This document shows, one piece after another, positions 1 through 10,441 of a stretch of 64,000 nt of DNA. Below the pieces are notes generated by a model. That model had not been told where the DNA came from and did no database searches. It saw only the letters and a program-made list of their open reading frames with translations. Origin of the DNA: Vulgatibacter incomptus (lineage in GTDB: Bacteria; Myxococcota; Myxococcia; Myxococcales; Vulgatibacteraceae). A program made the position numbers and the translations under genes. Every line of letters starts with the position of its first letter. Position 1 is the first letter of the stretch. The DNA is taken from NCBI RefSeq assembly GCF_001263175.1, contig NZ_CP012332.1:3988220-4052219 (forward strand), given 5' to 3'.

Positions 1-51
1 CGCATCGTGCGCGAAGAGGCCCTGGCGGCCTGGCTCGCCAGCCGCCGCTGA
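1..51 (+). CDS. C-terminal end of an upstream gene (partial)
   Basis: An open frame runs from the window edge to a TGA at 49-51 and encodes the last 16 residues of a protein, ending in AWLASRR. The piece is too short to name. It is followed by about 125 bases without a gene before the next start. The call rests only on the open frame and high third-position G+C, so it could be a chance frame. Confidence 0.4.
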   Translation, partial: RIVREEALAAWLASRR

Positions 52-163
52 TCCGGCTGTCCTCGCGGGGTCGGAGGCGAAGCAGACGAAAAGAAGCGCT
101 TCTCACGCTCCGAGCGCCGTCGATCCACAGGCCCCCCCTTTCTCTCCGTGTGGACAAGGGTGG

Positions 164-169
164 TAGAGT
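164..169 (+). promoter_or_regulatory. candidate -10 box (TAGAGT) directly before the GTG at 177
   Basis: TAGAGT ends seven bases before GTG 177, so transcription could begin at or next to the start codon. No convincing -35 box is visible 16-18 bases upstream. The same spacing recurs before several other genes in the window, which is the main reason to list it. Confidence 0.3.
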
Positions 170-176
170 CTGCTCC

Positions 177-1775
177 GTGAGCGACGAGCGAATCTCCGAT
201 CCGAAGCCGAAGCGCCTGCAGCTCCTGGTCTGCACCGACCGCGCGGAGATCGCTGCGCGGGTGCTCCTCGCGTCGGAGCGCGACGGCCTCGACCTGACGA
301 CCGTCGAGCGCGACGGGCTCGCGAACGCCTCGGCCCCCGGCGCCGTCCTGCTCCTGGACATGAGGCTCGGCGGCCCCTTCGGCGCCGGCACGCTCGCGTC
401 GCTGCGCTGCGATCCCCGCTGGGCCGAGGCCCCCGTGATCGCCTTAGTCGGGGATCGCGACGAGGCGGCGATCCGCGACGCGGTCGGAGCCGGAGCGGAC
501 GACTTCATCCGTGAGGAGTTCCTCGATCGGGAGCTGGCCACCCGCGTCCTCGGTCAGCGCAGGGCGTGGGAGCTGCGCGACGAGCTCGCGCAACGGGAAC
601 GCGATCTCGTCGCGCTCGTCGATCTCACGCGCTCCTTCGCCGGCGCCCTCGACACCGGGGCGCTCCTCGAGGACGTGACCCGCCGCCTCGCCCGGGATCT
701 CGACCTCGTCCGCTGCTCCCTCGTCCTCACCGATCCCGAGGGCGCCAACGGCACGGTGCTCGCCACCAGCGACGAGCCCGGCATCGTCCGCAGGCGGCTC
801 GAGCTCGCGCGCTACCCGGAGATCCGCGAAGCGCTGCGCACCCGGCGCGCGGTCGTCCTCGAGGACGCCGGCCGCCACCCCCTCCTGGATCCCGTGAAGG
901 ACGCGATCGCGACGGCGGGCCTCGGGGCCCTGGCCGTGCTGCCGCTGGCCCTCGAGGGCGAGCTCCTCGGCGTGCTCTTCCTCCGCTCGGCGTCGCCCGC
1001 GATCTCCTCCCGCGCGATTGACTTCGCCTCCACCGTGGCGAACGCCACCGCGGTCGCGCTCCGAAACGCCCGTTCGGTGGACGAGATCCGGGTCCGGATC
1101 GATCAGGCCGAGGACAAGCTCCGCGACCTGCGCCAGTTCGAGGAGATCCACGAGCACGTCTCCGAGGGGATCGCGCTCGTCGACGCACGGGACGGCCGCG
1201 TGCTCTCGGTGAACCCGGCTGCGCTCCGGATCGTCGACCTCGAGGCGTATCGGGTCCGTGGCCAGCGCCTCTCGAGCCTCCTTACCGGTATCGACGAGCC
1301 GCGTTGCGCCGAGCTCATCCGGAAGATGGCCCGGGGCGAGGAGGTCCGGGACGTCGGGATGGAGGTGCGGCGCCTCGATGGACACCAGGTGTACCTCGAG
1401 GTGAGCGGCGCGCGGCTGCGCGACGAGGTCGTGCTCTTCTCGGTGCGCGACGTCACCGAGCGCAAGCGGCTCCAGGCGCAGATGAGCGAGCAGCAGGAGG
1501 AGGCCGCCCGCCAGGCGATGATCGTGGAGCTGGCCGGCGCCGCCGCACACGAGCTCAACCAGCCGCTCACCGCGGTGATGGGATACGCGGAGCTCCTCAA
1601 CCGCAAGGTCTCGGAGCTCGATCCCGCGTCCCACCAGGTCGCGATCATCCACCGCGAAGCCGAGCGTATGGCGGAGATCGTCCGCAAGCTCGGGCGGCTC
1701 ATGCGCTACGAGACGGCGCCCTACGTCGGCGACACGCGGATCGTCGACCTCGATCGCGCCTCCCGCGACGAGTGA
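177..1775 (+). CDS. receiver-like/GAF/PAS/HisKA signalling protein lacking a kinase ATPase domain
   Basis: A 532-residue soluble signalling protein. Order of domains: receiver-like fold (about 10-115), GAF (about 141-296), PAS (about 320-431, ending in the usual DVTERKRLQ exit) and HisKA (about 447-508) with the H-box HELNQPL and phospho-acceptor His458. The protein stops about 70 residues after that histidine, so no HATPase_c domain is present. The receiver keeps the acceptor-like Asp61 (LLLDMRL), but the beta-5 Lys is replaced (IREEF instead of the usual xKPF) and the acidic pair is incomplete, so it is probably a poor phospho-acceptor. I chose GTG 177 over GTG 150 because a -10-like box sits seven bases before it. 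It may act as a phosphotransfer or dimerising scaffold for another kinase. The domain calls are firm; the role is inferred. Confidence 0.85.
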   Translation: MSDERISDPKPKRLQLLVCTDRAEIAARVLLASERDGLDLTTVERDGLANASAPGAVLLLDMRLGGPFGAGTLASLRCDPRWAEAPVIALVGDRDEAAIRDAVGAGADDFIREEFLDRELATRVLGQRRAWELRDELAQRERDLVALVDLTRSFAGALDTGALLEDVTRRLARDLDLVRCSLVLTDPEGANGTVLATSDEPGIVRRRLELARYPEIREALRTRRAVVLEDAGRHPLLDPVKDAIATAGLGALAVLPLALEGELLGVLFLRSASPAISSRAIDFASTVANATAVALRNARSVDEIRVRIDQAEDKLRDLRQFEEIHEHVSEGIALVDARDGRVLSVNPAALRIVDLEAYRVRGQRLSSLLTGIDEPRCAELIRKMARGEEVRDVGMEVRRLDGHQVYLEVSGARLRDEVVLFSVRDVTERKRLQAQMSEQQEEAARQAMIVELAGAAAHELNQPLTAVMGYAELLNRKVSELDPASHQVAIIHREAERMAEIVRKLGRLMRYETAPYVGDTRIVDLDRASRDE

Positions 1776-1776
1776 G

Positions 1777-1790
1777 CGCGCGATCGCGCG
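1777..1790. repeat. 14-bp perfect palindrome after the HisKA gene; otherwise empty 1776-2080
   Basis: CGCGCGATCGCGCG begins just after the stop codon and is self-complementary. It could fold as a short hairpin or bind a protein, but no T-run follows, so I do not call it a terminator. The rest of the gap from 1776 to 2266 holds no credible gene; the only other signal I see there is the promoter at 2081-2110. Confidence 0.4.
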
Positions 1791-2080
1791 GCGGCCAGCG
1801 CGTCCGGTCGGAGCTCGATCCGTCTCCCGGGGACGGCGGCTCCGCCCGGCGGCCGCTCGTCCTCGTCGGAGAGCCGACCTCCGCCGCGCCCGTGCGAGCA
1901 CCCGTGAAGCACGATCTGCGGATCCCTACTTGCGCCCGGGGCGCCTACAGGGGACACTTCGCAACCCAAGGATTTCAGGTTGAAGGGCGCCCGGCGGATC
2001 CGGGCAGCCGATTGCCGCGTCGCGGCGCAGATGATCGAATTTGCTGGGAAATCGTGCGTTGGAACCGACCTCTCCGTTGC

Positions 2081-2110
2081 TTGACAGTCCAGGAAAGCCG
2101 GTGCTACGGT
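2081..2110 (+). promoter_or_regulatory. sigma-70-type promoter of the tolQ-tolR-tolR cassette
   Basis: A consensus -35 TTGACA (2081-2086) is followed after 18 bases by TACGGT (2105-2110), with a TGC just before it that resembles an extended -10. Transcription would begin near 2117, leaving a leader of about 150 bases before the ATG at 2267. Confidence 0.6.
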
Positions 2111-2266
2111 CCAGCGCATTTTTGAAGACTCGCTTCGGAAATCGCAGGATCGAGCGCTCGCTCCATCTTGGGATTTTCGAGGTTCCACCAGGATTCCGCC
2201 GCCCGACTCCTGCGCGCGGTGGACCCCTTGCCATAGAGGCCGGGGGGATGTTCGGAGGTCGTACAA

Positions 2267-2989
2267 ATGGGTCTGCTTGGTAGCCTTTTGCCGGTGCTCG
2301 CAGCATCGGATGCTGGGGAGGGGATGTTCGGGACCCTCGCGCGTCGGTGGGAGGAAGGCGGCTTCGGTATGTACCCGATCGCCGCTTGCGGCGTGTTCGT
2401 GGTCGCCATCGCCGTCGATCGCTTCATGGTCCTCTTCGGCAAGGCGTCGATCGACAAGGAGGCCTTCCTCCGCGGCCTCAAGAAGCACATCTACGCTGGC
2501 GACCTCGACAAGGCGATCAGCTTCGTCGCGGGCCAGAAGCGCACCCCGCTGACCGCGGTGGTCAAGGCCGGCCTCATCAACGTGCCGAAGGGCCCGGAAG
2601 AGGTCCAGGCTGCGATGGACGAGGCGATGCTCCGCGAGGCGCCGAAAATCGAGAAGCGCACCGCCTACCTGGCGATGTTCTCGAACGCCGCCATGCTCTT
2701 CGGTCTTCTCGGCACCATCTACGGTCTCATCGAGGTGTTCGGCGGCGTGGGCGCCGCGAACCCTGCCGACAAGGCCGCTCTGCTCTCCGCCGGTATTTCG
2801 CACGTGATGAACTGCACCGGCTTCGGGCTGATCATCGCCATCGGCGCCCTCCTGTCGTTCTCGGTCCTCCAGGGCCGCACGCAGCACATGCTCGATGACA
2901 TCAACGAGACCTCGGTCGGTCTCCTCAACCTCGTTGTGGCCAACAAGGACAAGATGAAGATCCCGGCCAACATCGAGAACCTGGACTGA
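2267..2989 (+). CDS. MotA/TolQ/ExbB-family proton channel subunit
   Basis: A 240-residue inner-membrane protein of the TolQ/ExbB/MotA family, which passes protons across the membrane with TolR/ExbD partners to drive envelope work. Three membrane segments are visible (about 35-57, 135-159, 184-202), with a large cytoplasmic loop between the first two. The family GLLGT motif lies at 146-150 and a second conserved-type Thr at 184, both on the expected proton path. GGAGGT at 2254-2259 places the start at ATG 2267. Two TolR/ExbD genes follow in the same direction. One TolQ with two TolR homologues is the gene order of the Myxococcus gliding motor aglRQS, but the same order occurs in general ExbBD systems, so the specific role stays open. 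Confidence 0.88.
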   Translation: MGLLGSLLPVLAASDAGEGMFGTLARRWEEGGFGMYPIAACGVFVVAIAVDRFMVLFGKASIDKEAFLRGLKKHIYAGDLDKAISFVAGQKRTPLTAVVKAGLINVPKGPEEVQAAMDEAMLREAPKIEKRTAYLAMFSNAAMLFGLLGTIYGLIEVFGGVGAANPADKAALLSAGISHVMNCTGFGLIIAIGALLSFSVLQGRTQHMLDDINETSVGLLNLVVANKDKMKIPANIENLD

Positions 2990-3008
2990 TTCGACCCCGA
3001 TCTCCGAG

Positions 3009-3042
3009 CGTGCGGACCCGAGACTCGTCGAGGGTCCGCACG
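3009..3042 (+). repeat. 11-bp perfect inverted repeat between tolQ and the first tolR
   Basis: The arms at 3009-3019 and 3032-3042 (CGTGCGGACCC and its complement) are perfect and separated by 12 bases. No T-run follows. In an operon this hairpin may adjust expression of the channel gene relative to the two downstream genes by partial termination or by protecting the upstream message. That role is an inference. Confidence 0.55.
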
Positions 3043-3120
3043 TGGAACCGGAGCGTGGAAGAAGCAGTCCAATCAGGAGCCGTGCTCGCGGAGCGGGGCT
3101 CTCGGAAGAAGTGAGGAACC

Positions 3121-3591
3121 ATGGCTGGCGTAAGCGTTGATAGCGGCGGCGGCAGCGGCAAAAAGTCGGTCGACCTCGTCATCCCCCTCGTGCCGATGAT
3201 CGACATGTTGGCGATGATGATCACCTTCCTGATGATGACCGCCGTCTGGACGGAGATCGGCAAGCTGCAGGTCGCGCAGGCGCCGACCGGGCCCTCCGAT
3301 TCCGCGGAACCGCCCAAGCCCACCCTCCAGCTCAACCTCGAGGTTACGGACCGCGGCTATATGCTGAGGGCCGGATCCGACGCGGTCGAGATCCCGAAGA
3401 AGGGCGACGGTGAGTACGACACCGCGAAGCTGGTGGAGAAGCTGAAGGCCATCAAGAAGGACAACCCGGATCAGCGGGCGATCACCGTGGCAGCCGAGGA
3501 CTCCGTCCAGTACCAGCACCTGGTGGTGGTGGTGGACAAGTGCATGGAAGCCGAGCTGCCCGACGTCTCCGTGACCGCGGCCCTGGGCTAG
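3121..3591 (+). CDS. ExbD/TolR-family proton-motor subunit, first copy
   Basis: A 156-residue single-pass protein: short cytoplasmic N-terminus, one membrane helix (about 19-41) carrying Asp28 in VPMIDML, and a periplasmic domain ending in LPDVSVTAALG. In TolR and ExbD the membrane Asp is the proton-accepting residue needed for function. GAGGAA just before the ATG is the ribosome site. It lies 131 bases after the channel gene and 15 bases before a second, distinct family member, so the motor probably contains two different TolR-type subunits. Confidence 0.87.
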   Translation: MAGVSVDSGGGSGKKSVDLVIPLVPMIDMLAMMITFLMMTAVWTEIGKLQVAQAPTGPSDSAEPPKPTLQLNLEVTDRGYMLRAGSDAVEIPKKGDGEYDTAKLVEKLKAIKKDNPDQRAITVAAEDSVQYQHLVVVVDKCMEAELPDVSVTAALG

Positions 3592-3606
3592 GAAGAAGGA
3601 TCGATC

Positions 3607-4197
3607 ATGTCTCGCGCCACTGAGCACGTCATCATCGTCAAGCCCGGGAAGCGACCGGGGAAGCGTCTCAGCAAGTCGAAGGTCTTCGGCTCGAAGTTCT
3701 CGAAGGGCAAGAGGAACACGAACCTCGAGCTCAACCTGACCTCGATGATCGACATCTTCGTGCTGATGGTCGTCTTCCTGATTCAGCAGTTCTCCGCCGA
3801 CGGCGACCTGCTGTTCTTGACCGACAAGATCAGGATGCCGGAGGCCGCCCACTACGAGCAGCTCGATCGCGCCCCGGTGATCCAGGTCTCCCAGGAGGAC
3901 ATCTCGGTCGAGGGTGCCCTCATCGCGCAGGTCTCGGACGTGGAGCGCGAGGAGCTCTGGAACATCCAGCCGCTCGAGGAGAAGCTCCGGGACCAGAAGA
4001 AGGCCTTCGAGGTCCTTCGTCAGGCCGGCGCCTCCGGCGAGTTCAAGGGTGACATCAACATCCAGGCCGACAAGGGCGTGCCCTTCAAGATCATCAAGAA
4101 GGTGATGTACAGCGCCAACCAGGCGGGGTACTTCAACATCAACTTCGCGGTGCTCGCAGGCTCTGCTCCCGCCAAGGCCGAGAACTCCGAGGGCTGA
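3607..4197 (+). CDS. ExbD/TolR-family proton-motor subunit, second copy
   Basis: A 196-residue homologue of the preceding gene. It differs by a Lys/Arg-rich N-terminal tail of about 35 residues (RPGKRLSKSKVFGSK region) before the single membrane helix (about 42-60), which keeps the key Asp49 in SMIDIFVL. The C-terminal periplasmic domain is longer than in the first copy. An AGGAAGAAGG site precedes the ATG. The basic tail could bind a cytoplasmic partner or the membrane surface. With the upstream TolQ and TolR it forms a one-plus-two motor set comparable to AglR-AglQ-AglS or to an ExbB-ExbD1-ExbD2 transporter energiser. Confidence 0.86.
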   Translation: MSRATEHVIIVKPGKRPGKRLSKSKVFGSKFSKGKRNTNLELNLTSMIDIFVLMVVFLIQQFSADGDLLFLTDKIRMPEAAHYEQLDRAPVIQVSQEDISVEGALIAQVSDVEREELWNIQPLEEKLRDQKKAFEVLRQAGASGEFKGDINIQADKGVPFKIIKKVMYSANQAGYFNINFAVLAGSAPAKAENSEG

Positions 4198-4233
4198 TCG
4201 CCGAATCGGGGCCGGCCTTCGGGTCGACGATTG

Positions 4234-4269
4234 GAAGGCCGCTCGTCCGTCATGGACCGAGCGGCCTTC
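4234..4269 (+). terminator. strong hairpin after the tolQ-tolR-tolR cassette
   Basis: Twelve-base arms (4234-4245 and 4258-4269, GAAGGCCGCTCG and its complement) pair perfectly around a loop whose ends can also pair. It lies 36 bases after the stop codon. There is no long T-run, as is usual in this G+C-rich DNA. Confidence 0.6.
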
Positions 4270-4455
4270 GTCGTCCGGCACCGATGAAAATCAACGGATC
4301 CGGTGTCGGCTCGCCCGGGGGGCGGTTTCGGGCGACCGAGGGCCGGGATTTCCGAACGCCGGGGCCTTTTCAGATCCAGGCGCATGTTGTACGAACGGCG
4401 CGTTCGGCGCATGCCGCAGCAGGCGGCGCGACCGGAACCGTCACCGGGGGGCTGC

Positions 4456-5148
4456 GTGGGGGAGCACGATCAGGACGAGCGGCGCGCCGTTCTGGAGGGT
4501 CTCGACGAGCTGCGGATCTTTCCGTTGCCGTCGTCGGTGTTGATCCCCGGAGGCCACCTTCCGCTCCATGTCTTCGAGCCCCGGTATCGGCGCATGATCG
4601 CCGACGCCCTCGCAGGCGATCGCGTCCTGGGCGTGGCCCTGCTTGCGCCGGGCTGGGAGGCTTCGTACCAGGGACGCCCGCCGATCGTCGAATCCCTCGG
4701 CGCAGGCTACATTCAGTCGGCCGAGTGTCTTCCAGACGGTCGGTATAACATCCTCGTACACGGAGTCACACGTGCGCGGGTGATCGAGGAGCTCGAGACG
4801 GGACTCCCCTTCCGCCGCGTGCGCGCGGTCCCCGTCGAGGACGTCTCGATCCCGGGGGAGCGCGAGTCGCTGCTGGCGGCGAGCCGAACCTTGCGTCAGC
4901 TCGTGGTGGACCTCGCGGCGGTGCTTCCGGACAACGCGGCGGCCCCGCTCGCGGCAGCATGCGTGCGCGAGTCGGATCCGGGGAAGCTCGCCGACCTCGT
5001 GGGAGCAGCGGTCCTGGTCGATCACCGTCTCCGACAGGAGTTCCTCGAGGAGACGCGGCCGGTGAGACGCCTCGAGTGGGTCTCGGAGACCGTCGCTCAG
5101 GTGCTCCTGCAGGTCTCCCGCGGCTCGGGCGGCGGATACCTGATGTGA
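4456..5148 (+). CDS. LON-protease substrate-binding-domain protein
   Basis: About 230 residues. The sequence LRIFPLPSSVLIPG followed by LPLHVFEPRYRRMI is typical of the Lon N-terminal (LON/PUA-like) substrate-recognition domain. No ATPase or Ser-Lys protease domain follows, so this is a stand-alone LON-domain protein, a common bacterial family of unclear biochemical role. The start is uncertain: ATG 4384 and ATG 4411 are in frame, but GTG 4456 has a G-rich site (GGGGGG) close upstream and gives the short lead-in that such proteins usually have. It follows the hairpin of the motor cassette and appears to be transcribed alone. Confidence 0.8.
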   Translation: MGEHDQDERRAVLEGLDELRIFPLPSSVLIPGGHLPLHVFEPRYRRMIADALAGDRVLGVALLAPGWEASYQGRPPIVESLGAGYIQSAECLPDGRYNILVHGVTRARVIEELETGLPFRRVRAVPVEDVSIPGERESLLAASRTLRQLVVDLAAVLPDNAAAPLAAACVRESDPGKLADLVGAAVLVDHRLRQEFLEETRPVRRLEWVSETVAQVLLQVSRGSGGGYLM

Positions 5149-5302
5149 GATCGGGCCCGCTTCTGCGGAACCGACTCCTTCATACGCTCTGAGCGCTGCC
5201 TGGACGGCGTTTCCGCTGTCGTGATACGAATTTCACCGCACGACGCCATTGCAGCTGCAGTTCTCTTCCCGTTCACCGCAACAGTAGGAGAGCACCCGCC
5301 CC

Positions 5303-7756
<2,454 letters not shown>

Positions 7757-7807
7757 CGCGGGCGGATACCGGGCGCGGGTTGCGCACGACGAGAGGGTAG
7801 GGCTGCG

Positions 7808-8737
7808 ATGCAGGTCAAGTGCCCCTGGTGCCAGGGAACGTTCGAGAGCGATCGGTACGGCAGGCAGTTCTGCATCCGCTGCGGCGCGGAGCTGGACCTG
7901 CCGGAGCCCGATTCGTCTTCGACCGGCGGATCGCGCGGCCCGCAGCCGGCCGCGCCACGGGACGAGGCCGCCGCTCCCCACGAGGGCCCCTCCGGCGCCC
8001 CGGCCGGCCACCGTGAGGCCCCGGCCGGCGCCGTTGGCTCTCACGCGGGACCGACCGGCGAACGAGAAGCCGGTTCGCACGTCGCCGGCTCCGAAGGTGG
8101 GGAAGGCGGCCCTCCGGGCGGCGACCGAGGGAGAATCACCTCGCCCACGCCCTGGGAGCGGCGCGACGGGATGGGGTTCTTCCCCGCGCTCTTCGAGACG
8201 TGGAAGGACGCGACCTTCCGTCCGGCGGAGTTCTTCGCCAACCTGGCGCCGGCGGGCGTCGGGCCTGCATTCGCCTACGCCATGATCTTCGGCACCATCG
8301 GCACGCTGGCGACCGGCCTCTGGAACCTCCTCTTCGTGCCGAACCACGAATCCTCGCCCGTCCCTCCCGGGCTCCAGATCGTCCTCGGCCCGTTCTTCTT
8401 CGCGATCGCGATCTGGTGCGTCGCGGCCGTCGTTCACCTCTGCTGTCTCATCCTCGGCTGCGGGAAGCGGGGCTTCGAAGCCACCTTCCGCGCGATCGCG
8501 TATTCGCTGGGCCCGTCGATCTTCGCCGTCGTCCCCGGGATCGGCTCCCTGGTCGCCGGCGTCTGGAGCCTTGTCCTCGAGATCGTCGGCATCCAGCACA
8601 TGCAACGCACCACCGGGGCCCGGGCGGTTGCGGTGATCTTCCTTCCGTTGCTCGCCTTCCTGCTCTGCATATGTGCCGTCGGCCTTGCCGCCGGCGCCCT
8701 GGGAATGGCGGGCGCGTTGTTGATGACTCGTGGTTGA
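7808..8737 (+). CDS. zinc-ribbon plus Yip1-type membrane protein
   Basis: A 309-residue protein with three parts. The N-terminus has a zinc ribbon (Cys5, Cys8, Cys22, Cys25). A long Pro/Ala/Gly-rich linker spans about residues 35-115. The C-terminal half is a membrane domain with about five hydrophobic segments beginning FFPALFETWKDA and continuing FRPAEFF, which matches the bacterial Yip1 family. Myxobacterial genomes often encode such zinc-ribbon/Yip1 proteins; their function is not known. It follows the pyrophosphatase by 51 bases and could be co-transcribed with it. Confidence 0.78.
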   Translation: MQVKCPWCQGTFESDRYGRQFCIRCGAELDLPEPDSSSTGGSRGPQPAAPRDEAAAPHEGPSGAPAGHREAPAGAVGSHAGPTGEREAGSHVAGSEGGEGGPPGGDRGRITSPTPWERRDGMGFFPALFETWKDATFRPAEFFANLAPAGVGPAFAYAMIFGTIGTLATGLWNLLFVPNHESSPVPPGLQIVLGPFFFAIAIWCVAAVVHLCCLILGCGKRGFEATFRAIAYSLGPSIFAVVPGIGSLVAGVWSLVLEIVGIQHMQRTTGARAVAVIFLPLLAFLLCICAVGLAAGALGMAGALLMTRG

Positions 8738-8784
8738 GCTCGATTCGACTAAAGCCTTGGCTCCCCGATCGGCGGCGTTTGGCC

Positions 8785-8790
8785 TATGAT
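8785..8790 (+). promoter_or_regulatory. candidate -10 box (TATGAT) before the lipoprotein gene at 8824
   Basis: TATGAT matches the -10 consensus at five of six positions and lies 33 bases before the ATG, leaving room for a GGGGGGAG ribosome site. No good -35 box sits at the usual distance. Confidence 0.35.
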
Positions 8791-8823
8791 TCAACGCCGT
8801 TTTTTGCAGGGGGGAGCAGGGCC

Positions 8824-9348
8824 ATGAACAGAATCGTTTTCACGTCGGGCATGTTGATCGCGCTGGCCGTTTCGGCCGGCTGTCGATCCTCCACTTCGCC
8901 ATCCGAACCGCGGGCCGTCGGAGGATCGGGCGGCAAGGCAGATCGGACCCTCGTCGTCCACTCCAAGGACGGGGAGCTCATGGTCAACAGCCAGGGCGCC
9001 CCGGTGCCGGAGGGCTTCCCGTTCACGGTGATGCCCGGCGCCGTCGTCACGACCAGCTTCAACCGCGGCAAGGCGCCCGACGAGAAGTCGCTGATGGTGC
9101 TCTTCGAGAAGCATGGGCTGCAGGAGCCCGTGATCGAGTACTACACCAAGGAGCTGCGCTCGAAGGGCTTCGACGTGGAGGAGCACTACGAGATCGGGGA
9201 CGACACCTACGCGGTGCTCTCCCTCACCGGCACGCGGGAGGATGGATTCCGGGCCGGCGTGGTGGTGAAGGCGAACCTGCGCGTGCAGGCCACCGGCGTC
9301 ACCGCGCGGATCACCTACAAGGGCCCCAACGCCACCGAGGTCAACTGA
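8824..9348 (+). CDS. lipoprotein of unknown function
   Basis: A 174-residue lipoprotein. The N-terminus (basic, then hydrophobic, then LAVSAGC with Cys20) is a type II signal peptide with lipobox. The mature part contains a compact domain with MVLFEKHGLQEPVIEYY and later GFDVEEHYEIGDD, which reads like a small alpha/beta fold in which residual polypeptide stability or redox state is not evident. I do not recognise the family. The strong GGGGGGAG site 5-10 bases upstream fixes the start. It stands alone between the Yip1 gene and the homogentisate operon. Confidence 0.75.
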   Translation: MNRIVFTSGMLIALAVSAGCRSSTSPSEPRAVGGSGGKADRTLVVHSKDGELMVNSQGAPVPEGFPFTVMPGAVVTTSFNRGKAPDEKSLMVLFEKHGLQEPVIEYYTKELRSKGFDVEEHYEIGDDTYAVLSLTGTREDGFRAGVVVKANLRVQATGVTARITYKGPNATEVN

Positions 9349-9391
9349 CGGCTCGAGCTTCCTTCAGCTTCGTGTGAGCGGGCAGCCAGGC

Positions 9392-9420
9392 TTGACAGGG
9401 GCGGGCCCGGTCGCCGAAAT
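9392..9420 (+). promoter_or_regulatory. candidate promoter of the homogentisate operon
   Basis: TTGACA (9392-9397) is followed 17 bases later by CGAAAT (9415-9420). The -35 is consensus and the -10 is weak. It lies 47 bases before the ATG of the fumarylacetoacetase gene. Confidence 0.4.
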
Positions 9421-9466
9421 GCGACGGGCGGCGCACCTGCCGCAAACCGCTCGCTCCGAGGAGACG

Positions 9467-10441
9467 ATGAAGCTCGCAACCCTTCGTGATGGAAGCCGCG
9501 ACGGCAAGCTGGTCGTCGTTCGCCGGGACGGCCAGGTCCACGCCGACGCGGGGGCGATCGCTCCGAACCTCCAGGCCGCCTTGGACGACTGGGAGCGCGT
9601 GGCCCCCGCCCTGGAGGCCCTCGCCGCGAAGCTGGAGTCCGGCGAGATCGCCGGCAGCCCGCTCGACCCCGCCATGCTGGAGTCGCCGCTGCCCAGGGCC
9701 TACGAGTGGGTCGACGGCTCCGCCTTCCTCAACCACGTGATCCTGGTCCGCAAGGCGCGGGGCGCCGAGCCGCCGGCCACGCTCACCACCGACCCCCTCG
9801 TCTACCAGGGGGGCTCGAGCCGCTTCCTCGCACCCCGCGATCCCATCCCCCTCGCCGACGAGTCCTGGGGCCTCGACTTCGAGTCCGAGGTCGCGGTGGT
9901 CCTCGGTGACGTCCCACAGGGCGTGAAAGCGGAGGACGCCGGTCGTTACGTGCGGCTCCTGCTCCTCGCCAACGACGTCACCCTGCGCAACCTGATCCCC
10001 AACGAGCTCGCCAAGGGCTTCGGCTTCTTCCAGTCCAAGCCCGCCACCGCGTTCTCGCCTTTCGCGATCACGCCCGACGAGCTCGGCGACGCCTGGAAGG
10101 ACGGTCGGGTCCACCTGCCCCTGCATACCAACTACAACGGCGCGCTCGCGGGAGATCCCGACGCCGCCGAGATGCACTTCTCCTTCTTCCAGCTCCTCGA
10201 GCACGTCGCGAAGACCCGCTCCTACACCGCCGGAACGATCCTCGGCAGCGGCACCGTCTCGAACGCCGACCGCGCCCGCGGGATCTCCTGCCTGGCGGAG
10301 CGCCGGATGATCGAGACCATCGAGCAGGGCAAGCCGATCACGCCGTTCATGAAGATCGGCGACACGGTGGAGATCGAGATGCGCGACGCCGAGGGCCGGA
10401 ACCTCTTCGGCACCATCGCGCAGAAGGTGGTGGCGCTGTGA
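9467..10441 (+). CDS. fumarylacetoacetate hydrolase family protein (fumarylacetoacetase)
   Basis: A 324-residue enzyme of the FAH family that cleaves fumarylacetoacetate to fumarate and acetoacetate, the last step of homogentisate breakdown. The C-terminal catalytic domain shows the family pattern of acidic metal ligands: GLDFESEVAVVLGD, then LLLANDVTLRNL, then SGTVSNADRARGISCLAE near the end. GAGGAGACG before ATG 9467 sets the start. The stop overlaps the start of the maleylacetoacetate isomerase gene by four bases (GTGA), so the two are translationally coupled. With hmgA and hppD downstream the pathway from 4-hydroxyphenylpyruvate is complete. Related FAH-fold hydrolases exist, but the context makes the assignment secure. 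Confidence 0.9.
   Translation: MKLATLRDGSRDGKLVVVRRDGQVHADAGAIAPNLQAALDDWERVAPALEALAAKLESGEIAGSPLDPAMLESPLPRAYEWVDGSAFLNHVILVRKARGAEPPATLTTDPLVYQGGSSRFLAPRDPIPLADESWGLDFESEVAVVLGDVPQGVKAEDAGRYVRLLLLANDVTLRNLIPNELAKGFGFFQSKPATAFSPFAITPDELGDAWKDGRVHLPLHTNYNGALAGDPDAAEMHFSFFQLLEHVAKTRSYTAGTILGSGTVSNADRARGISCLAERRMIETIEQGKPITPFMKIGDTVEIEMRDAEGRNLFGTIAQKVVAL

Noticed and set aside
15-150. Short open frames near the window start
   Set aside because: Too short and without a start or ribosome site; only the fragment ending at 51 is retained.
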